Source: PALSA-894 sp963828625
GTDB lineage: Bacteria; Pseudomonadota; Alphaproteobacteria; Rhizobiales; Xanthobacteraceae
Reading direction: 5' to 3'
Length of the DNA stretch: 64,000 nucleotides
Assembly: GCA_963828625.1 (NCBI GenBank)
Contig: CAWHEX010000003.1
Location: forward strand, 620,001 to 684,000
A program made the position numbers and the translations under genes. Below are positions 1-10,179 of this stretch, one piece after another; within the stretch, counting starts at the first letter, position 1, and each line of letters opens with the position of its first letter. The notes below the pieces were generated by a model. The model did no database searches and was not told the DNA's origin. It saw only the letters and a list, made by a program, of their open reading frames with translations.

Positions 1-1312
1 CCGCGCCTTCTCGCCGCCCGAAAGGTTCGCGACCGGCGTGTCGGCCCGCTCGCCGGAAAACCCGATGCCGCCGGCGCGCGCGCGCACCTTCGCTTCCGGC
101 GCGTCGGGCATCAGCCGGCGCACGTGTTCGTAGACGCTCTGCGCCGGAACCAGTTCGTCGAGCTGGTGCTGCGCGAAATACGCGACCTCGATCCGCTCGG
201 GCCGCGTGACCGTCCCGTCGAACGGCGCAAGGCGGCCGGCGAGCAGCTTCGCCAGCGTCGACTTGCCGTTGCCGTTCGGCCCGAGCAGCGCGATGCGGTC
301 GTCGGTATCGATGCGCAGCGTCAGCCGCCGCAGCACCGGCTTGCCGGGCTCGTAGCCGACCGAAACGCGGTCGAGCGCGATGATCGGCGGCGAGAGCGGT
401 TTTGCGGGCGGCGGAATCTCGATCGGGCGCACGTCGTCGTTCGCGATCGCCGCGATGGGCAGGAGCTTTGCGAGCTTCTTGACGCGCGATTGCGCCTGCC
501 GGGCCTTGGTGGCCTTCGCCTTGAAGCGGTCGATGAAGCTCTGCAGATGCTTGCGCTCGGCCTCCTGCTTCTTCGCCGCCGCGGCGTTGAGCGCCTGACG
601 CTCGGCGCGCTGGCGCGCGAACGACGTATAGCCGCCGCGATAGAGCGCGAGCTTGCCGGCGTCGATGTGCAGGATCCAGTCGACCGCATCGTCGAGCAGG
701 TCGCGGTCGTGGCTGATGACGATCACGGTGCGCGGATAGCGCTCGAGGTGATCGGTCAGCCACAGCGTGCCTTCGAGGTCGAGATAGTTGGTCGGCTCGT
801 CGAGCAGCAGCAGATCTGGCTCGGCGAACAGCACCGACGCGAGCGCGACGCGCATGCGCCAGCCGCCGGAAAAATCCGAGCACGCCCGCTGCTGCGCGGC
901 GGCATCGAAGCCGAGGCCCGCCAGGATGGCGGCGGCGCGCGCGGGCGCGGCATGCGCGCCGATGTCGGCGAGGCGCGTCTGGATTTCGGCGATGCGATGC
1001 GGGTCGTGCGCGGTCTCGGCCTCCGCGAGCAGGTTCAGCCGTTCGGTGTCGGCCGCGAGCACCACCTCGATCAGGCTTTGCGGGCCGTCCGGCGCTTCCT
1101 GCGCGAGACGGCCGATGCGGGCGCGCGCCGGCATGCCGATCGATCCGTGCTCGATCGCCGGTCTCGCCGACGATCGCGCGAAACAGCGTCGTCTTGCCGA
1201 TGCCGTTGCGGCCGATGAGCCCGACGCGCGCGCCTTCGGGGATGCGGGCGGACGCCTCGTCAAGCAGGAGGCGGCCGGCAACGCGGATCGAAATGTCGTC
1301 GAGCACGAGCAT
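1..1312 (-). CDS. ABC-F family ATPase (Uup/YheS-like), 3' part outside window, one frame break
   Basis: This is a soluble ABC-F protein with two ATPase cassettes and no membrane domain; family members act on the ribosome or in translation and repair. Starting at the ATG at 1312, the first cassette shows Walker A GRNGIGKTT, signature FSGGW and Walker B LLLLDEPTNYLD. A charged linker follows, then a second Walker A GPNGNGKST, and the second signature LSGGEKA lies in the first 30 bases of the window. The remaining C-terminus is beyond the left edge. One extra base near 1156 throws the frame off after GETG; reading resumes with the GMPARARIG segment. Homology elsewhere is continuous, so I read the break as a sequence error. 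The exact ABC-F subfamily cannot be fixed from this fragment. Confidence 0.85.
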   Translation of the reverse strand, partial: MLVLDDISIRVAGRLLLDEASARIPEGARVGLIGRNGIGKTTLFRAIVGETGDRARIDRHAGARPHRPSRAGSAGRPAKPDRGGARGRHRTAEPARGGRDRARPASHRRNPDAPRRHRRACRARARRRHPGGPRLRCRRAAAGVLGFFRRLAHARRARVGAVRRARSAAARRADQLSRPRRHAVADRSPRALSAHRDRHQPRPRPARRCGRLDPAHRRRQARALSRRLYVVRAPARRASGAQRRGGEEAGGRAQASAELHRPLQGEGHQGPAGAIARQEARKAPAHRGDRERRRAPDRDSAARKTALAADHRARPRFGRLRARQAGAAAADAAHRYRRPHRAARAERQRQVDAGEAARRPPCAVRRDGHAARADRGRVFRAAPARRTGSGAERLRTRAPADARRAGSEGARARRRHRVFRRAGRHAGREPFGRREGA

Positions 1313-1427
1313 GCGGCGTTCTTAAAGGCCGCGCGGGGCGGATGCAAGCGCGACAACACGGCCGTTGCCCGAAGCCGCCAACGGAGCGAATCTTCCGGCT
1401 CGAACCCGAGGCGAACAGGAGGCTCAC

Positions 1428-2246
1428 ATGTGCGTTCCCGGATGCGAGGAAGCGGTCCATCGCGCGTTGTCGCGGCGCGGATTTTTCCGCGGGGCTGCGG
1501 TCACGAGCGCGGCGTTCGCCGCGACGGCAGTCACGCCCGCGCTGGCGCAGCGCAGCTTCAGATCCGTGGTGGATCTCACCCACACGCTGTCGCCCGAATT
1601 CCCGACCTTCTTCGGCGTGCCCGGGCATCGAGTTCGAGAAGAAGTACGATTTCAAGAAAGACGGCTTCAATCTGAACTGGTGGCGCATCGTCGAGCACTG
1701 CGGCACGCACATGGATGCGCCGATCCACTTCTCGGAGAACGGCGCGACGGTGGAGAAGATTCCGGCCGAACAGCTCGTCGCGCCGCTCGCGGTGGTGGAC
1801 GTGTCGGCCAAGGCCGCGCAGAACGCCGACTACGCGATGACCAGGCAGGACCTCGCCGACTGGGAGACGAAGCAACGGCCGCCTGCCCGACGGCTGCTGC
1901 GTCGCGATGAACTCGGGCTGGGCGCAGCACGCCACCAACGCGGCGAAGTTCGTCGGCAAGGATGCGGCCGGCGTCATGCATTTCCCGGGCATTCATCCGG
2001 AGGCGACCGCGTGGCTTCTCAAGGAGCGCAACGTCGGTGGGACTGGCGTCCGATACGCTCTCGCTCGATCCCGGCAATTCGAAAGACTTCAAGACGCACT
2101 ACGCGTGGCTGCCGTCCGGGCGCTGGGGCATCGAGAACATCGCCAATCTCGACAAGGTGCCGGCGACGGGCGCGACGCTGGTCGCGGGGTTGCCGAAGGT
2201 GAAGGATGCGACCGGCGCTCCGGCGCGCATCCTCGCGCTGGTGTGA
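1428..2246 (+). CDS. Tat-exported cyclase family protein (kynurenine formamidase-like), three frame breaks
   Basis: The protein belongs to the metal-dependent cyclase/kynurenine-formamidase-like hydrolase family. An AGGAGG ribosome site at 1417-1422 precedes the ATG. The N-terminus has a twin-arginine signal (SRRGFFRGA) ending in an Ala-rich cleavage region, so the enzyme is probably periplasmic. The family's metal-binding signature HCGTHMDAPIHF is present, and the C-terminus ends in PARILALV. Three single-base insertions (near 1622, 1874 and 2041) move the frame by one each and together restore it, which explains why no single open frame spans the gene. Reassembled length is about 272 residues, normal for the family. 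The substrate is unknown. A second cyclase-family gene lies at 39716-40387. Confidence 0.8.
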
Positions 2247-2256
2247 GAGCCGGCAG

Positions 2257-2707
2257 TCAGGCTTTCTTTTCCCAGCGGCCGTTTTCGTCGGCCTGCCAGT
2301 AGGTTGCGTCGAAGCCCTGCGCCTTGGCGTCGGTCCAGCGGCTGCGCGCGGCTGCGACCGCTTCGTCATCTTCGCCATCGAACAGCAGGACGATGCGCTC
2401 ATACTGCGCGGCATCCGCCGGGACCGGCGCGCCGTCGATCAGGAAGCGCACATTCGCGCCGTTCGGATTGTGATCGTGCACGGTCAGCAGGATCGGCTGC
2501 ATCGCGGGCTCGCTCTCGCGGTGGGTGCCGTGCGCAAGGAAGTTGTCGTCGCGATAGGTCCACAGATGCGCGTCGAGCGCTTCGATGCGGTCCTCCAGCG
2601 GAGACTCACGACGCGCGCCAGCCGCGCTCGAGCGACTTTTCGAGCAAGCTGCGGCAGCACCTTCTCGAGCGGCTGCCGCTGCAGGTGATAGAACAGGACT
2701 CGGTCAT
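2257..2707 (-). CDS. holC: DNA polymerase III chi subunit, N-terminal half frameshifted
   Basis: HolC (chi) links the clamp loader to single-strand binding protein. The C-terminal 81 residues (2257-2502) are one clean frame containing the ERIVLLFDG region. The N-terminus can be rebuilt from other frames as MTEVLFYHLQ followed by LLEKSLERGWRAS. This requires one missing base near 2700 and one extra base near each of 2646 and 2608. Rebuilt length is about 149 residues, matching alphaproteobacterial HolC. It sits directly downstream of pepA on the same strand, a usual arrangement in this order. Identification is by family recognition and context. Confidence 0.82.
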
Positions 2708-2720
2708 GCGGGTGTCCGCG

Positions 2721-4215
2721 CTACTCGTAGTGCTCCGCCACCAGCCGGTCGAGCAGCCGCACGCCCCAGCCCGAGCCCCAGCTCTTGTTGATGTCGGAGG
2801 ACGGCGAAGCAAAGCCCGTTCCGGCGATGTCGAGATGCGCCCACGGCGTCTTGCCGACGAAGCGCTGGATGAATTGCGCCGCCGTGATCGATCCGCCGAA
2901 GCGGCCGCCGGTGTTCTTCATGTCGGCGAACTTCGAATCGATCATCTTGTCGTATTCGGGCCCGAGCGGCATGCGCCAGACCTTCTCGCCGGTATCGAGA
3001 CCGGCCTGCGTGAGGCGCTCCGAGAGCTTGTCGTCGTTGGAGAACATGCCGGCATGTTCCTGCCCGAGCGCGACCATGATCGCGCCGGTCAAGGTCGCGA
3101 GATCGATCATGAATGCCGGCTTGAAGCGCGTGTTGATGTAGTGGCACACGTCCGCGAGCACGAGCCGGCCTTCGGCGTCGGTGTTGATGATCTCGATGGT
3201 CTGGCCTGACATCGAGGTGACGATGTCGCCGGGGCGCTGCGCGTTTCCGTCCGGCATGTTCTCGACAAGGCCGATCGCGCCGATCGCATTGACCTTGGCC
3301 TTGCGGCCGGCGAGCGCATGCATCAGGCCGGTCACGCAGGCGGCGCCCGCCATGTCGCCCTTCATGTCCTCCATGCCGGCGGCCGGCTTGATCGAGATGC
3401 CGCCGGTGTCGAAGCAGACGCCCTTGCCGATGAACGCAATCGGCGCTGCACCCTTCTTGCCGCCGTTCCAGCGCATCACGACGATGCGGCTCTCCTGCGT
3501 CGAGCCCTGCCCGACGCCGAGCAGCGCGCCCATGCCGAGCTTGCGCATCGCCTTCACGTCGAGGATCTCGACCGCCGACGCCGAGCTTGCGCAGCGCCGA
3601 GGCGCGGCGCGCGAATTCGACCGGAAAGAGGATGTTCGGCGGCTCGTTGACGAGATCGCGCGCGATGACGACGCCGTCCGCGACGGCGCGGCGGCCGGTC
3701 CACGCCTTGCGCGCACCGTCCACGTCGGCGACGGCGAGCGACACCTGCGCCTTGGCGGGCGCCTCCTCGCCTTCCTTGCGCTTGGTCTTGTAGCGATCGA
3801 ACGTGTAGGTGCGCAGGCTCGCGCCGAGCGCGACATCGGCCGCCGCGTCCGGCTTGAGCGGGCCGTCGCCGAGTTCGAGCAGGATGGTGGCTTCCGTGGC
3901 GGCGGACGGAACGCGGCCCATCGCGATGCCGCCGAGCTTGACCAGATCCTTCGGCTTGCGGTCCGCCGCCTTGCCGGTCCCGATCACGATCAGCCGGGCA
4001 GCCTTCAGCCGCGCCGGCGCCACGATGTCGAGCGTGCTCCCGGCCTTGCCGGTGAAACGGTCTGCCTTGGCGGCCTTGGTCACCAGTTCGACGGCGGAGC
4101 CGAGAATCGCACGGGTCCGCGTGCCGAACCGCACACCGTCGTCGGCAAAGACCACAAGGACGCCGCCGGAGGGCGCCCTGAGTGGAACAAAGCCGAGCTT
4201 CGGGGAATCCGCCAT
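2721..4215 (-). CDS. pepA: Leucyl aminopeptidase (M17 family), one frame break
   Basis: A cytosolic two-metal aminopeptidase that removes N-terminal residues from peptides; in some bacteria it also binds DNA. The N-terminal macro-like domain is followed by the M17 catalytic domain, with the metal and active-site segments FIGKGVCFDTGG, EDMKGDMAGAA and NTDAEGRLVLAD. An extra base near 3576 separates the two parts of the reading frame. I place the start at the ATG at 4215 because an AGGA lies about ten bases upstream; in-frame ATGs farther out (4233, 4269) are less well supported. Length about 497 residues. It is followed 13 bases later by holC and is divergent from lptF. Confidence 0.92.
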
Positions 4216-4416
4216 GGAAAGTGGTCCTTTCATGTCACAGTGCGGGAAAAAATGCGCCTGCTGCGCCAAATCGGCTCAATTTCGGCCTTCCCATAGCGCA
4301 TCGGACAGGCTCTTGCGAGGTGGCCGCCCCGGTCTTGCCATCCATTCTGGCTAGAGCTTGGGTGCGGTGCGTCGGGGACGTTTGCGCCGCGAGAATCGGG
4401 GGCCAGCCGCCAGCCA

Positions 4417-5574
4417 ATGAGTGCGTTCGACCGCTATATCTTCCGCACCACATTCGGGGCGTTTCTGCTGGTGCTTGTCAGCCTGACCGCGGTCATCTGG
4501 CTGACTCATGCGTTGCGCGAAATCGACCTGATGACGAATCAGCGTCAGACCATCCTGACGTTCATCGGCATCACCGGCCTGCTGATCCCGATGCTGGTCC
4601 TGGTCATCGCGCCGCTCGCGCTGGTGGTCGCGGTCGGCCATACGCTCAACCGGCTGAACACGGATTCGGAAATCGTGGTGATGAACGCGTCCGGCATGTC
4701 GCCATGGCGCGTCTTCCGCCCGTTCCTGACCACCACGCTCGTCGTCTCGGCGCTGGTCGCCGTCGTGAGCGCTTACGTGGCGCCGATGGGACTGCGTGAG
4801 TTGCGCGACTGGGCCACCAAGGTGAAAGCGGATTTCGTCGTCAACATCGTTCAGCCCGGCCGCTTCCTGTCGATCGAGCGCGGCCTGACCTTCCACATTC
4901 GCGAACGCCGCGCCGACGGCCAGCTCGCCGGTATCTTCATCGACGACCGGCGCGATCCGAATGAACGCGTCACGTCGTTGTCCGAATTCGGCGAGATCGT
5001 CGAGATCAACCGCGGCACGTTCCTCGTACTGATCAACGGCAGCGTTCACCGGATGGAAACCGGCCGGACCGATCCGACCATCGTGAAGTTCGAGCGCTAC
5101 GCGTTCGATCTCTCGCGCTTCGCCGGAGGGCCGCAGCTCGGCGCACTTGGCGTGCGCGAGCGCAATCTGTGGGACGTCGCATTCCCCGATCCTGAGGACC
5201 CGACCTACAAGCAGGTGCCGACGCATTTCCGCGCCGAACTGCATGACCGTCTCGCCGCCCCGATCTATCCGATCGCTTTCACGACGCTCTGTTTCGCGAT
5301 CCTCGGCGCGCCGCGCACCAGCCGGCAGAGCCGCGAAATGTCGATCGTCATGACCATCGCGTTGATCGGCGGGCTGCGCCTCACCGGTTTTGCCTGCAAC
5401 GTCGTCGCGGCGCAGTCGGTGGCCGCGGTTTACGTGCTGTGGGGATCGATCGCGCTCGCGTTCGGGTTCGGCCTTTACGCCATCATGCGCGGCGCCGTGT
5501 TCGAGCCGCCCGCCTTCATGACGCAGCTTGCGAACGCGTTCGAGCGTTTGCAGCAGCGCCTGCAGCCCACCTGA
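4417..5574 (+). CDS. lptF: LPS export ABC transporter permease LptF
   Basis: LptF is one of the two inner-membrane permeases of the LptB2FG complex that extracts lipopolysaccharide from the inner membrane. The 385-residue protein has the YjgP/YjgQ layout: two membrane helices near the N-terminus (about residues 13-33 and 55-77), a third near 105, a large periplasmic domain (about 125-300), and three C-terminal helices. It is the first gene of the plus-strand run lptF-lptG-lptD. The 200 bases between its start and pepA's start are a divergent promoter region. LptB is not in this window. Confidence 0.93.
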   Translation: MSAFDRYIFRTTFGAFLLVLVSLTAVIWLTHALREIDLMTNQRQTILTFIGITGLLIPMLVLVIAPLALVVAVGHTLNRLNTDSEIVVMNASGMSPWRVFRPFLTTTLVVSALVAVVSAYVAPMGLRELRDWATKVKADFVVNIVQPGRFLSIERGLTFHIRERRADGQLAGIFIDDRRDPNERVTSLSEFGEIVEINRGTFLVLINGSVHRMETGRTDPTIVKFERYAFDLSRFAGGPQLGALGVRERNLWDVAFPDPEDPTYKQVPTHFRAELHDRLAAPIYPIAFTTLCFAILGAPRTSRQSREMSIVMTIALIGGLRLTGFACNVVAAQSVAAVYVLWGSIALAFGFGLYAIMRGAVFEPPAFMTQLANAFERLQQRLQPT

Positions 5575-5585
5575 GCCCGCACGCG

Positions 5586-6680
5586 ATGGTCTCACGCACC
5601 CTCATTCGTTACTTCGGCATGCGCTTCCTCGGCGCCGTGATGTCGGTTTTCTTCGGCATCTTCGTGCTGATCGTGCTGGTCGATTACATCGAGCTGATGC
5701 GGCGCGCCGCCGATGTCCCCAACCTGTCGGCGTGGATGGTCGCGAAGACCTCGTTCTTCCGCGTGCCGCAACTGACCGAGCGGCTGTTGCCGTTCTCGGT
5801 GCTGGTCGGCGCGATGGCCTGCTACCTCGCGCTCTCGCGCCGCAACGAACTGGTCGTCGCGCGCGCGGCCGGCATGTCGGCCTGGCAATTCGTTGCGCCT
5901 GCGGTGATCGTCGCTTTCGTGCTCGGGATCGCGGCGACCGCTATCTACAATCCGCTGTCGGCGCTGATGCGCGAATGGTCGAAGCAGCTCGAAGCCGAGA
6001 TGTTCGGCGCACGCAAATCGGTCATGCAGCAGCAGAACGCACTCGGCTTCTGGGTGCGGCAGCGCAGCGCCGATGGCCAATCGATCGTCTTTGCGGCGTC
6101 GAGCCAGGAACAGGGCGTCCGGCTCGACGGTGTCAGCGTCTTCACCTTCGACCATGCGGGACAGGCGCTCGACCGAATCGAGGCCAAGAGCGCGGTGCTG
6201 GAAACCGGCCACTGGCGGCTCGATCAGGCCCGAGTCTACGCGAGCGGCGTGCCGCCGCGCGATTACGCGACGTTCGAGGTGAAGACCAACCTCACTGCGG
6301 CGCAGGTGCGCGAGAGCTTTTCGACTCCCGAGACGGTGCCCTTCTGGGAACTTCCAGCGTATATCGAGATCGCCGAGCGATCGGGACTCATCGCCGCAGG
6401 CTATAAATTGCAGTACCAAATCCTGATTGCTCGTCCGTTCCTGCTTTCTGCCATGGTATTACTTGCGTGTAGCGTTTCCTTAAGGTTCTTCCGCTTCGGC
6501 GGCGTGCCAAGAATGGTTTTGAGTGGCGTCGCAGCAGGTTTTCTGCTTTATGTATTGTCGAAAGTAACTGAGGATCTGGCCAAGGCCGAGCTGCTTCACG
6601 CGGTCGCGGCTGCTTGGTTGCCTGTGCTCGCAGGGGGGCTCACAGGCTTCGTCGTGCTCTTGTACCAGGAGGACGGGTGA
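5586..6680 (+). CDS. lptG: LPS export ABC transporter permease LptG
   Basis: Partner permease of LptF. I start at the ATG at 5586, which gives MVSRTLIRYFGMRFLG, the usual amphipathic N-terminus, 11 bases after the lptF stop. There are three N-terminal helices, a periplasmic beta-jellyroll domain (about residues 125-270) and three C-terminal helices, with LRFFRFGG in the last cytoplasmic loop. Its stop overlaps the start of lptD (TGATG at 6678-6682), so lptG and lptD are translationally coupled. Confidence 0.93.
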   Translation: MVSRTLIRYFGMRFLGAVMSVFFGIFVLIVLVDYIELMRRAADVPNLSAWMVAKTSFFRVPQLTERLLPFSVLVGAMACYLALSRRNELVVARAAGMSAWQFVAPAVIVAFVLGIAATAIYNPLSALMREWSKQLEAEMFGARKSVMQQQNALGFWVRQRSADGQSIVFAASSQEQGVRLDGVSVFTFDHAGQALDRIEAKSAVLETGHWRLDQARVYASGVPPRDYATFEVKTNLTAAQVRESFSTPETVPFWELPAYIEIAERSGLIAAGYKLQYQILIARPFLLSAMVLLACSVSLRFFRFGGVPRMVLSGVAAGFLLYVLSKVTEDLAKAELLHAVAAAWLPVLAGGLTGFVVLLYQEDG

Positions 6681-9196
6681 TGGCCGCGGCGGTACGCGCT
6701 CGGCCAGGGGACAAGTCTGGGGGCGGCTGGTGCGCGGCGCTGTTTGGCGTCGCGGCTTTTGCTGTCGGCTTTGTCGCGACCGTTTATCCCCGCCCCGCCG
6801 CTGCGCAGTTTTCCGAGGCCAATCCGCAATGGGTCGGCGTCCCGACGGCGCCGAACGTGCCGACCGCGTCCTCGACCTTCAACAGCGGACAGACCGATCC
6901 GAACGCGCAGATGCTCGTGCGCGCGGACGAACTGCAATACGACAACGCCAACAATCGCATCCTCGCGGTCGGCAACGTCCAGATCTACTACAAGCGCTCG
7001 ACGCTCGAAGCCGACAAGGTCATCTACGACCAGGCGAACAAGCGCATGCGCGCGGAAGGCAATGCGCGCTTCACCGAAGCCGACGGCAAGGTCGTGCACG
7101 GCGAGATCATCGATCTGACCGACGAATTCCGTGACGGGTTCGTCGACTCGCTGCAGCTCGAGGCCGCCGACCGGACCCGCTTCGCGGCGCCGCGCGCCGA
7201 GCGGCAGGGCGGCCGCTACACGGTGTTCCAGAGCGGCGTCTACACGGCGTGCGAACCGTGCAAGGACGATCCGCGCAAGCCGCCGCGCTGGCAGGTGCGC
7301 GCGACGCGCATCATGCACGACAACACCGAGAAGATGATCTACTTCGAGGACGCGAAGCTCGAGTTTCTCGGCTTCCCGCTGTTCTACTGGCCGTATCTCT
7401 CGACACCGGACCCGACGGTCAAACGCAAGACCGGCCTGCTGGTCCCGAAATTCGGCTACTCGAGCGGACTGGGTGTGTTTGCTTCCGCGCCGTACTTCTG
7501 GGCGCTCGCGCCGAACTACGATCTCACCGTCACGCCCACGCTCTCCTCGAGACAAGGCCTGCTGCTGCAGGCCGAATGGCGTCACCGGCTGATCAACGGC
7601 TCATACTCGATCAAGGCGGCGGGCATTTTCCAGGCCGACCGCGGCTACTTCGCCAACAAGTTCGGAGTGGGCTCGCCCGGCGACCGCGATTTCCGCGGCA
7701 ACATCGACACCACCGGCCAGTTCGCCCTCAACAACAACTGGGTGTGGGGCTGGGACGGCTCGGTCATCACCGACAAGTTCTTCCTGCAGGACTACGGGCT
7801 GCGCACTTATTTCGCCGCGATGGATCCGTTCAAGTCCGGCGGCCTGGAAACGGTCACACAGCTCTATCTCAGCGGCCGCGGCGCGCGCAGCTATTTCGAT
7901 GCGCGCGGCATGTACTTCTATGGCCTCGCCAGCAGCGACGTGCAAAGCCAGCTCCCGATCATCCTTCCGGTGATCGACTACAAGAACAAGCTCGCCTGGC
8001 CGGTGCTTGGCGGCGAGGTCACCTATCGCGCCAACGTGACCAGCCTCACCCGCGACGCCGCCGACTTCGATCCGATCACGCAGACTGCGCTGTTTAGCGG
8101 ACAGTGCGACACGCTATCCGCCGATCCGGCCCTCAAGACGCCGCGCGACTGTATCCTGCGCGGATTCCCCGGGACCTATTCGCGCGCCTCCGCAGAAGCG
8201 ACGTGGCGGCGCACCCTGATCGATCCGTACGGACAGAAATGGACCCCGTTCGCGACGGTGCGCGCCGACATCGCGGCGCTCTCCGTGAAGGGCGAAACCG
8301 GCGTCAGCAACTATCTGCCGACCGGCGACAGCACGGTCGGCCGCGTCATGCCTGCGGTCGGGCTTGAATACCGCTATCCCTTCATCGGCGTGCAGCCTTG
8401 GGGCACGCAGACGATCGAACCGATCGCACAGCTCATCGTCCGGCCGAACGAAGGCGCAATCGGCAAGCTGCCGAACGAAGATGCGCAAAGCCTCGTGTTC
8501 GACGACAGCAATCTGTTCAGCGTCAACAAGTTCTCCGGCTGGGATCGCATCGAAGGCGGCACGCGGCTGAATGCCGGCATGCAGTACACCGCGCAGTTCA
8601 ACCGCGCCGGCACCATGAACGTGCTGTTCGGGCAGTCCTACCAGCTGTTCGGCTCCAACTCCTTTGCGATCGCCGACTCGGTCAACACGGGCATCACGAG
8701 CGGGCTGGAGACCGCGCGTTCAGACTATGTGGCACGCATCGCCTATCAGCCCGACAACATCTATTCGGTGATTTCGCGCTTCCTGCTCGACGAAGACACC
8801 TTCCGCATCCGCCGCGTGGAGGTCGAAGGGCGCGCGAACTTCGATCGCTGGCAGGTCAGCGCCCTTTACGGCAATTACGACCGGCAGCCCGAGATCGGCT
8901 TCCTCGAGCGCCGTCAGGGCGTCACCGGTCAGGTCACATTCAAGTTCACGCAGAACTGGAGCATCCTGGGTTCGGCCCGCTACGATCTCCAGGCGCACCA
9001 GTTCAACCAGACCCGCGTCGGGCTCGGCTATATTGACGACTGTTTTGCTATTTCGCTCAATTACTTGACGGATTATTCCTATGCTGGCACGCAGACCACC
9101 GACAACAAGGTGCTGCTGGTGGTAAACTTGCGCACGATCGGCGGGACCAGCTTCAGTCAGAGCACGAGTACAAGCTCGACTGGCGGCCTGTTCTAG
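6680..9196 (+). CDS. lptD: LPS assembly protein LptD (OstA/Imp)
   Basis: Outer-membrane beta-barrel that inserts LPS into the outer leaflet. The start at 6680 overlaps the lptG stop and follows an AGGAGGA ribosome site. A signal peptide (hydrophobic stretch about residues 20-38, ending PAAAQF) leads into an OstA/LptA-like jellyroll (about 70-150, with VRADELQYDN), then a long C-terminal barrel rich in alternating aromatic strands. Length of 838 residues fits rhizobial LptD. Two cysteines (CEPCKDD) lie early in the barrel region. The frame is intact over 2.5 kb. Confidence 0.94.
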   Translation: MAAAVRARPGDKSGGGWCAALFGVAAFAVGFVATVYPRPAAAQFSEANPQWVGVPTAPNVPTASSTFNSGQTDPNAQMLVRADELQYDNANNRILAVGNVQIYYKRSTLEADKVIYDQANKRMRAEGNARFTEADGKVVHGEIIDLTDEFRDGFVDSLQLEAADRTRFAAPRAERQGGRYTVFQSGVYTACEPCKDDPRKPPRWQVRATRIMHDNTEKMIYFEDAKLEFLGFPLFYWPYLSTPDPTVKRKTGLLVPKFGYSSGLGVFASAPYFWALAPNYDLTVTPTLSSRQGLLLQAEWRHRLINGSYSIKAAGIFQADRGYFANKFGVGSPGDRDFRGNIDTTGQFALNNNWVWGWDGSVITDKFFLQDYGLRTYFAAMDPFKSGGLETVTQLYLSGRGARSYFDARGMYFYGLASSDVQSQLPIILPVIDYKNKLAWPVLGGEVTYRANVTSLTRDAADFDPITQTALFSGQCDTLSADPALKTPRDCILRGFPGTYSRASAEATWRRTLIDPYGQKWTPFATVRADIAALSVKGETGVSNYLPTGDSTVGRVMPAVGLEYRYPFIGVQPWGTQTIEPIAQLIVRPNEGAIGKLPNEDAQSLVFDDSNLFSVNKFSGWDRIEGGTRLNAGMQYTAQFNRAGTMNVLFGQSYQLFGSNSFAIADSVNTGITSGLETARSDYVARIAYQPDNIYSVISRFLLDEDTFRIRRVEVEGRANFDRWQVSALYGNYDRQPEIGFLERRQGVTGQVTFKFTQNWSILGSARYDLQAHQFNQTRVGLGYIDDCFAISLNYLTDYSYAGTQTTDNKVLLVVNLRTIGGTSFSQSTSTSSTGGLF

Positions 9197-9230
9197 GACG
9201 ACGGACGAAGCGCGGGGCGGCAGGAAGAGG

Positions 9231-10176
9231 ATGACGATGCCTTTCGCGACACCAATCGGGGCACAACGGATACGGCACATCTCCGCAGCGTGTCTGGTCG
9301 CGGCGCTGATGCTGCTCGGCGTTACGCCGGCAGCTCATGCGCAGATCGTGGCTTTCGTCGGCGGCGAGCCGATCACCGCGGTCGATATCGCGCAGCGCAC
9401 GCGTCTGATTCAGCTCTCGACGCAGAAAACGCCGTCACGCCAGGAAGTGCTCGATGAGCTGATCGACGACCGGCTCAAGGTGCAGCTCTCCAAGCGATAC
9501 ATCGCCGAGGTTCCCAAGCGCGAAATCGAACTCGGCCTTCACGAACATCGCGCGGCGCGCCGGCATGAGTCCCGCACAGTTCGCCGAGATGATGAAGAAG
9601 AGCGGCATCAGCGTCGACGCACTGAAAGGCCGTCTGCATGCGGACTTCGTCTGGTCGCAGATCGTTCGCGGAAAATATCAGTCGAGCCTCCAGGTCGGCG
9701 AGAAGGAGGTCGAGGTCAAGATGCAGGCCAGCAACAAGCAGGAGTCTGCGAATTACGAATACAGCCTGCGGCCGATTCTCTTCATCGCGCCGCGCGGCGC
9801 GGCCCCGGCTGCCATCGAGGCCCGCAAGCGAGACGCGGAGGCGTTGCGCGCGCGGTTCACGAGTTGCGAAGAAGGCGTGCGGATCGCCATGTCCCTGCCC
9901 GACGTCGCGGTGCGTGCCGCCATCACGCGTCAATCGGGCGACCTTGCCCAGCAGCAACGCGACGTCCTCAACAACACACCGCTCGGCCGCCTGACGCCTC
10001 CGGACATCACCATGCAGGGCGTTGAACTGTTCGCGGTCTGCAACAAGACGCCCGCGACCGGCGACTCGCTGGTCAAGCGCGAGGCGCGCGACGCGATCTA
10101 TCAGGAGCGTTATCAGGCGCTGTCGAAGAAATTCCTCAAGGAACTGCGCGCCCAGGCGCTGATCGAGTATCGCTGA
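9231..10176 (+). CDS. SurA N-terminal domain periplasmic chaperone/peptidylprolyl isomerase, one frame break
   Basis: A SurA-like periplasmic folding factor, placed as in other Rhizobiales directly after lptD, one of its likely clients. It has a signal peptide (AALMLLGVTPAAHAQ), then the SurA N-domain opening IVAFVGGEPIT and a helical section with LDELIDDRLK. The middle part resumes as IARRAGMSPAQFAEM after an extra base near 9533. The C-terminus (about residues 190-300) takes the place of a parvulin domain but is weakly conserved by eye, so isomerase activity is uncertain. Start could be the ATG at 9231 or 9237; both sit behind AGGAAGAGG. Confidence 0.85.
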
Positions 10177-10179
10177 TCC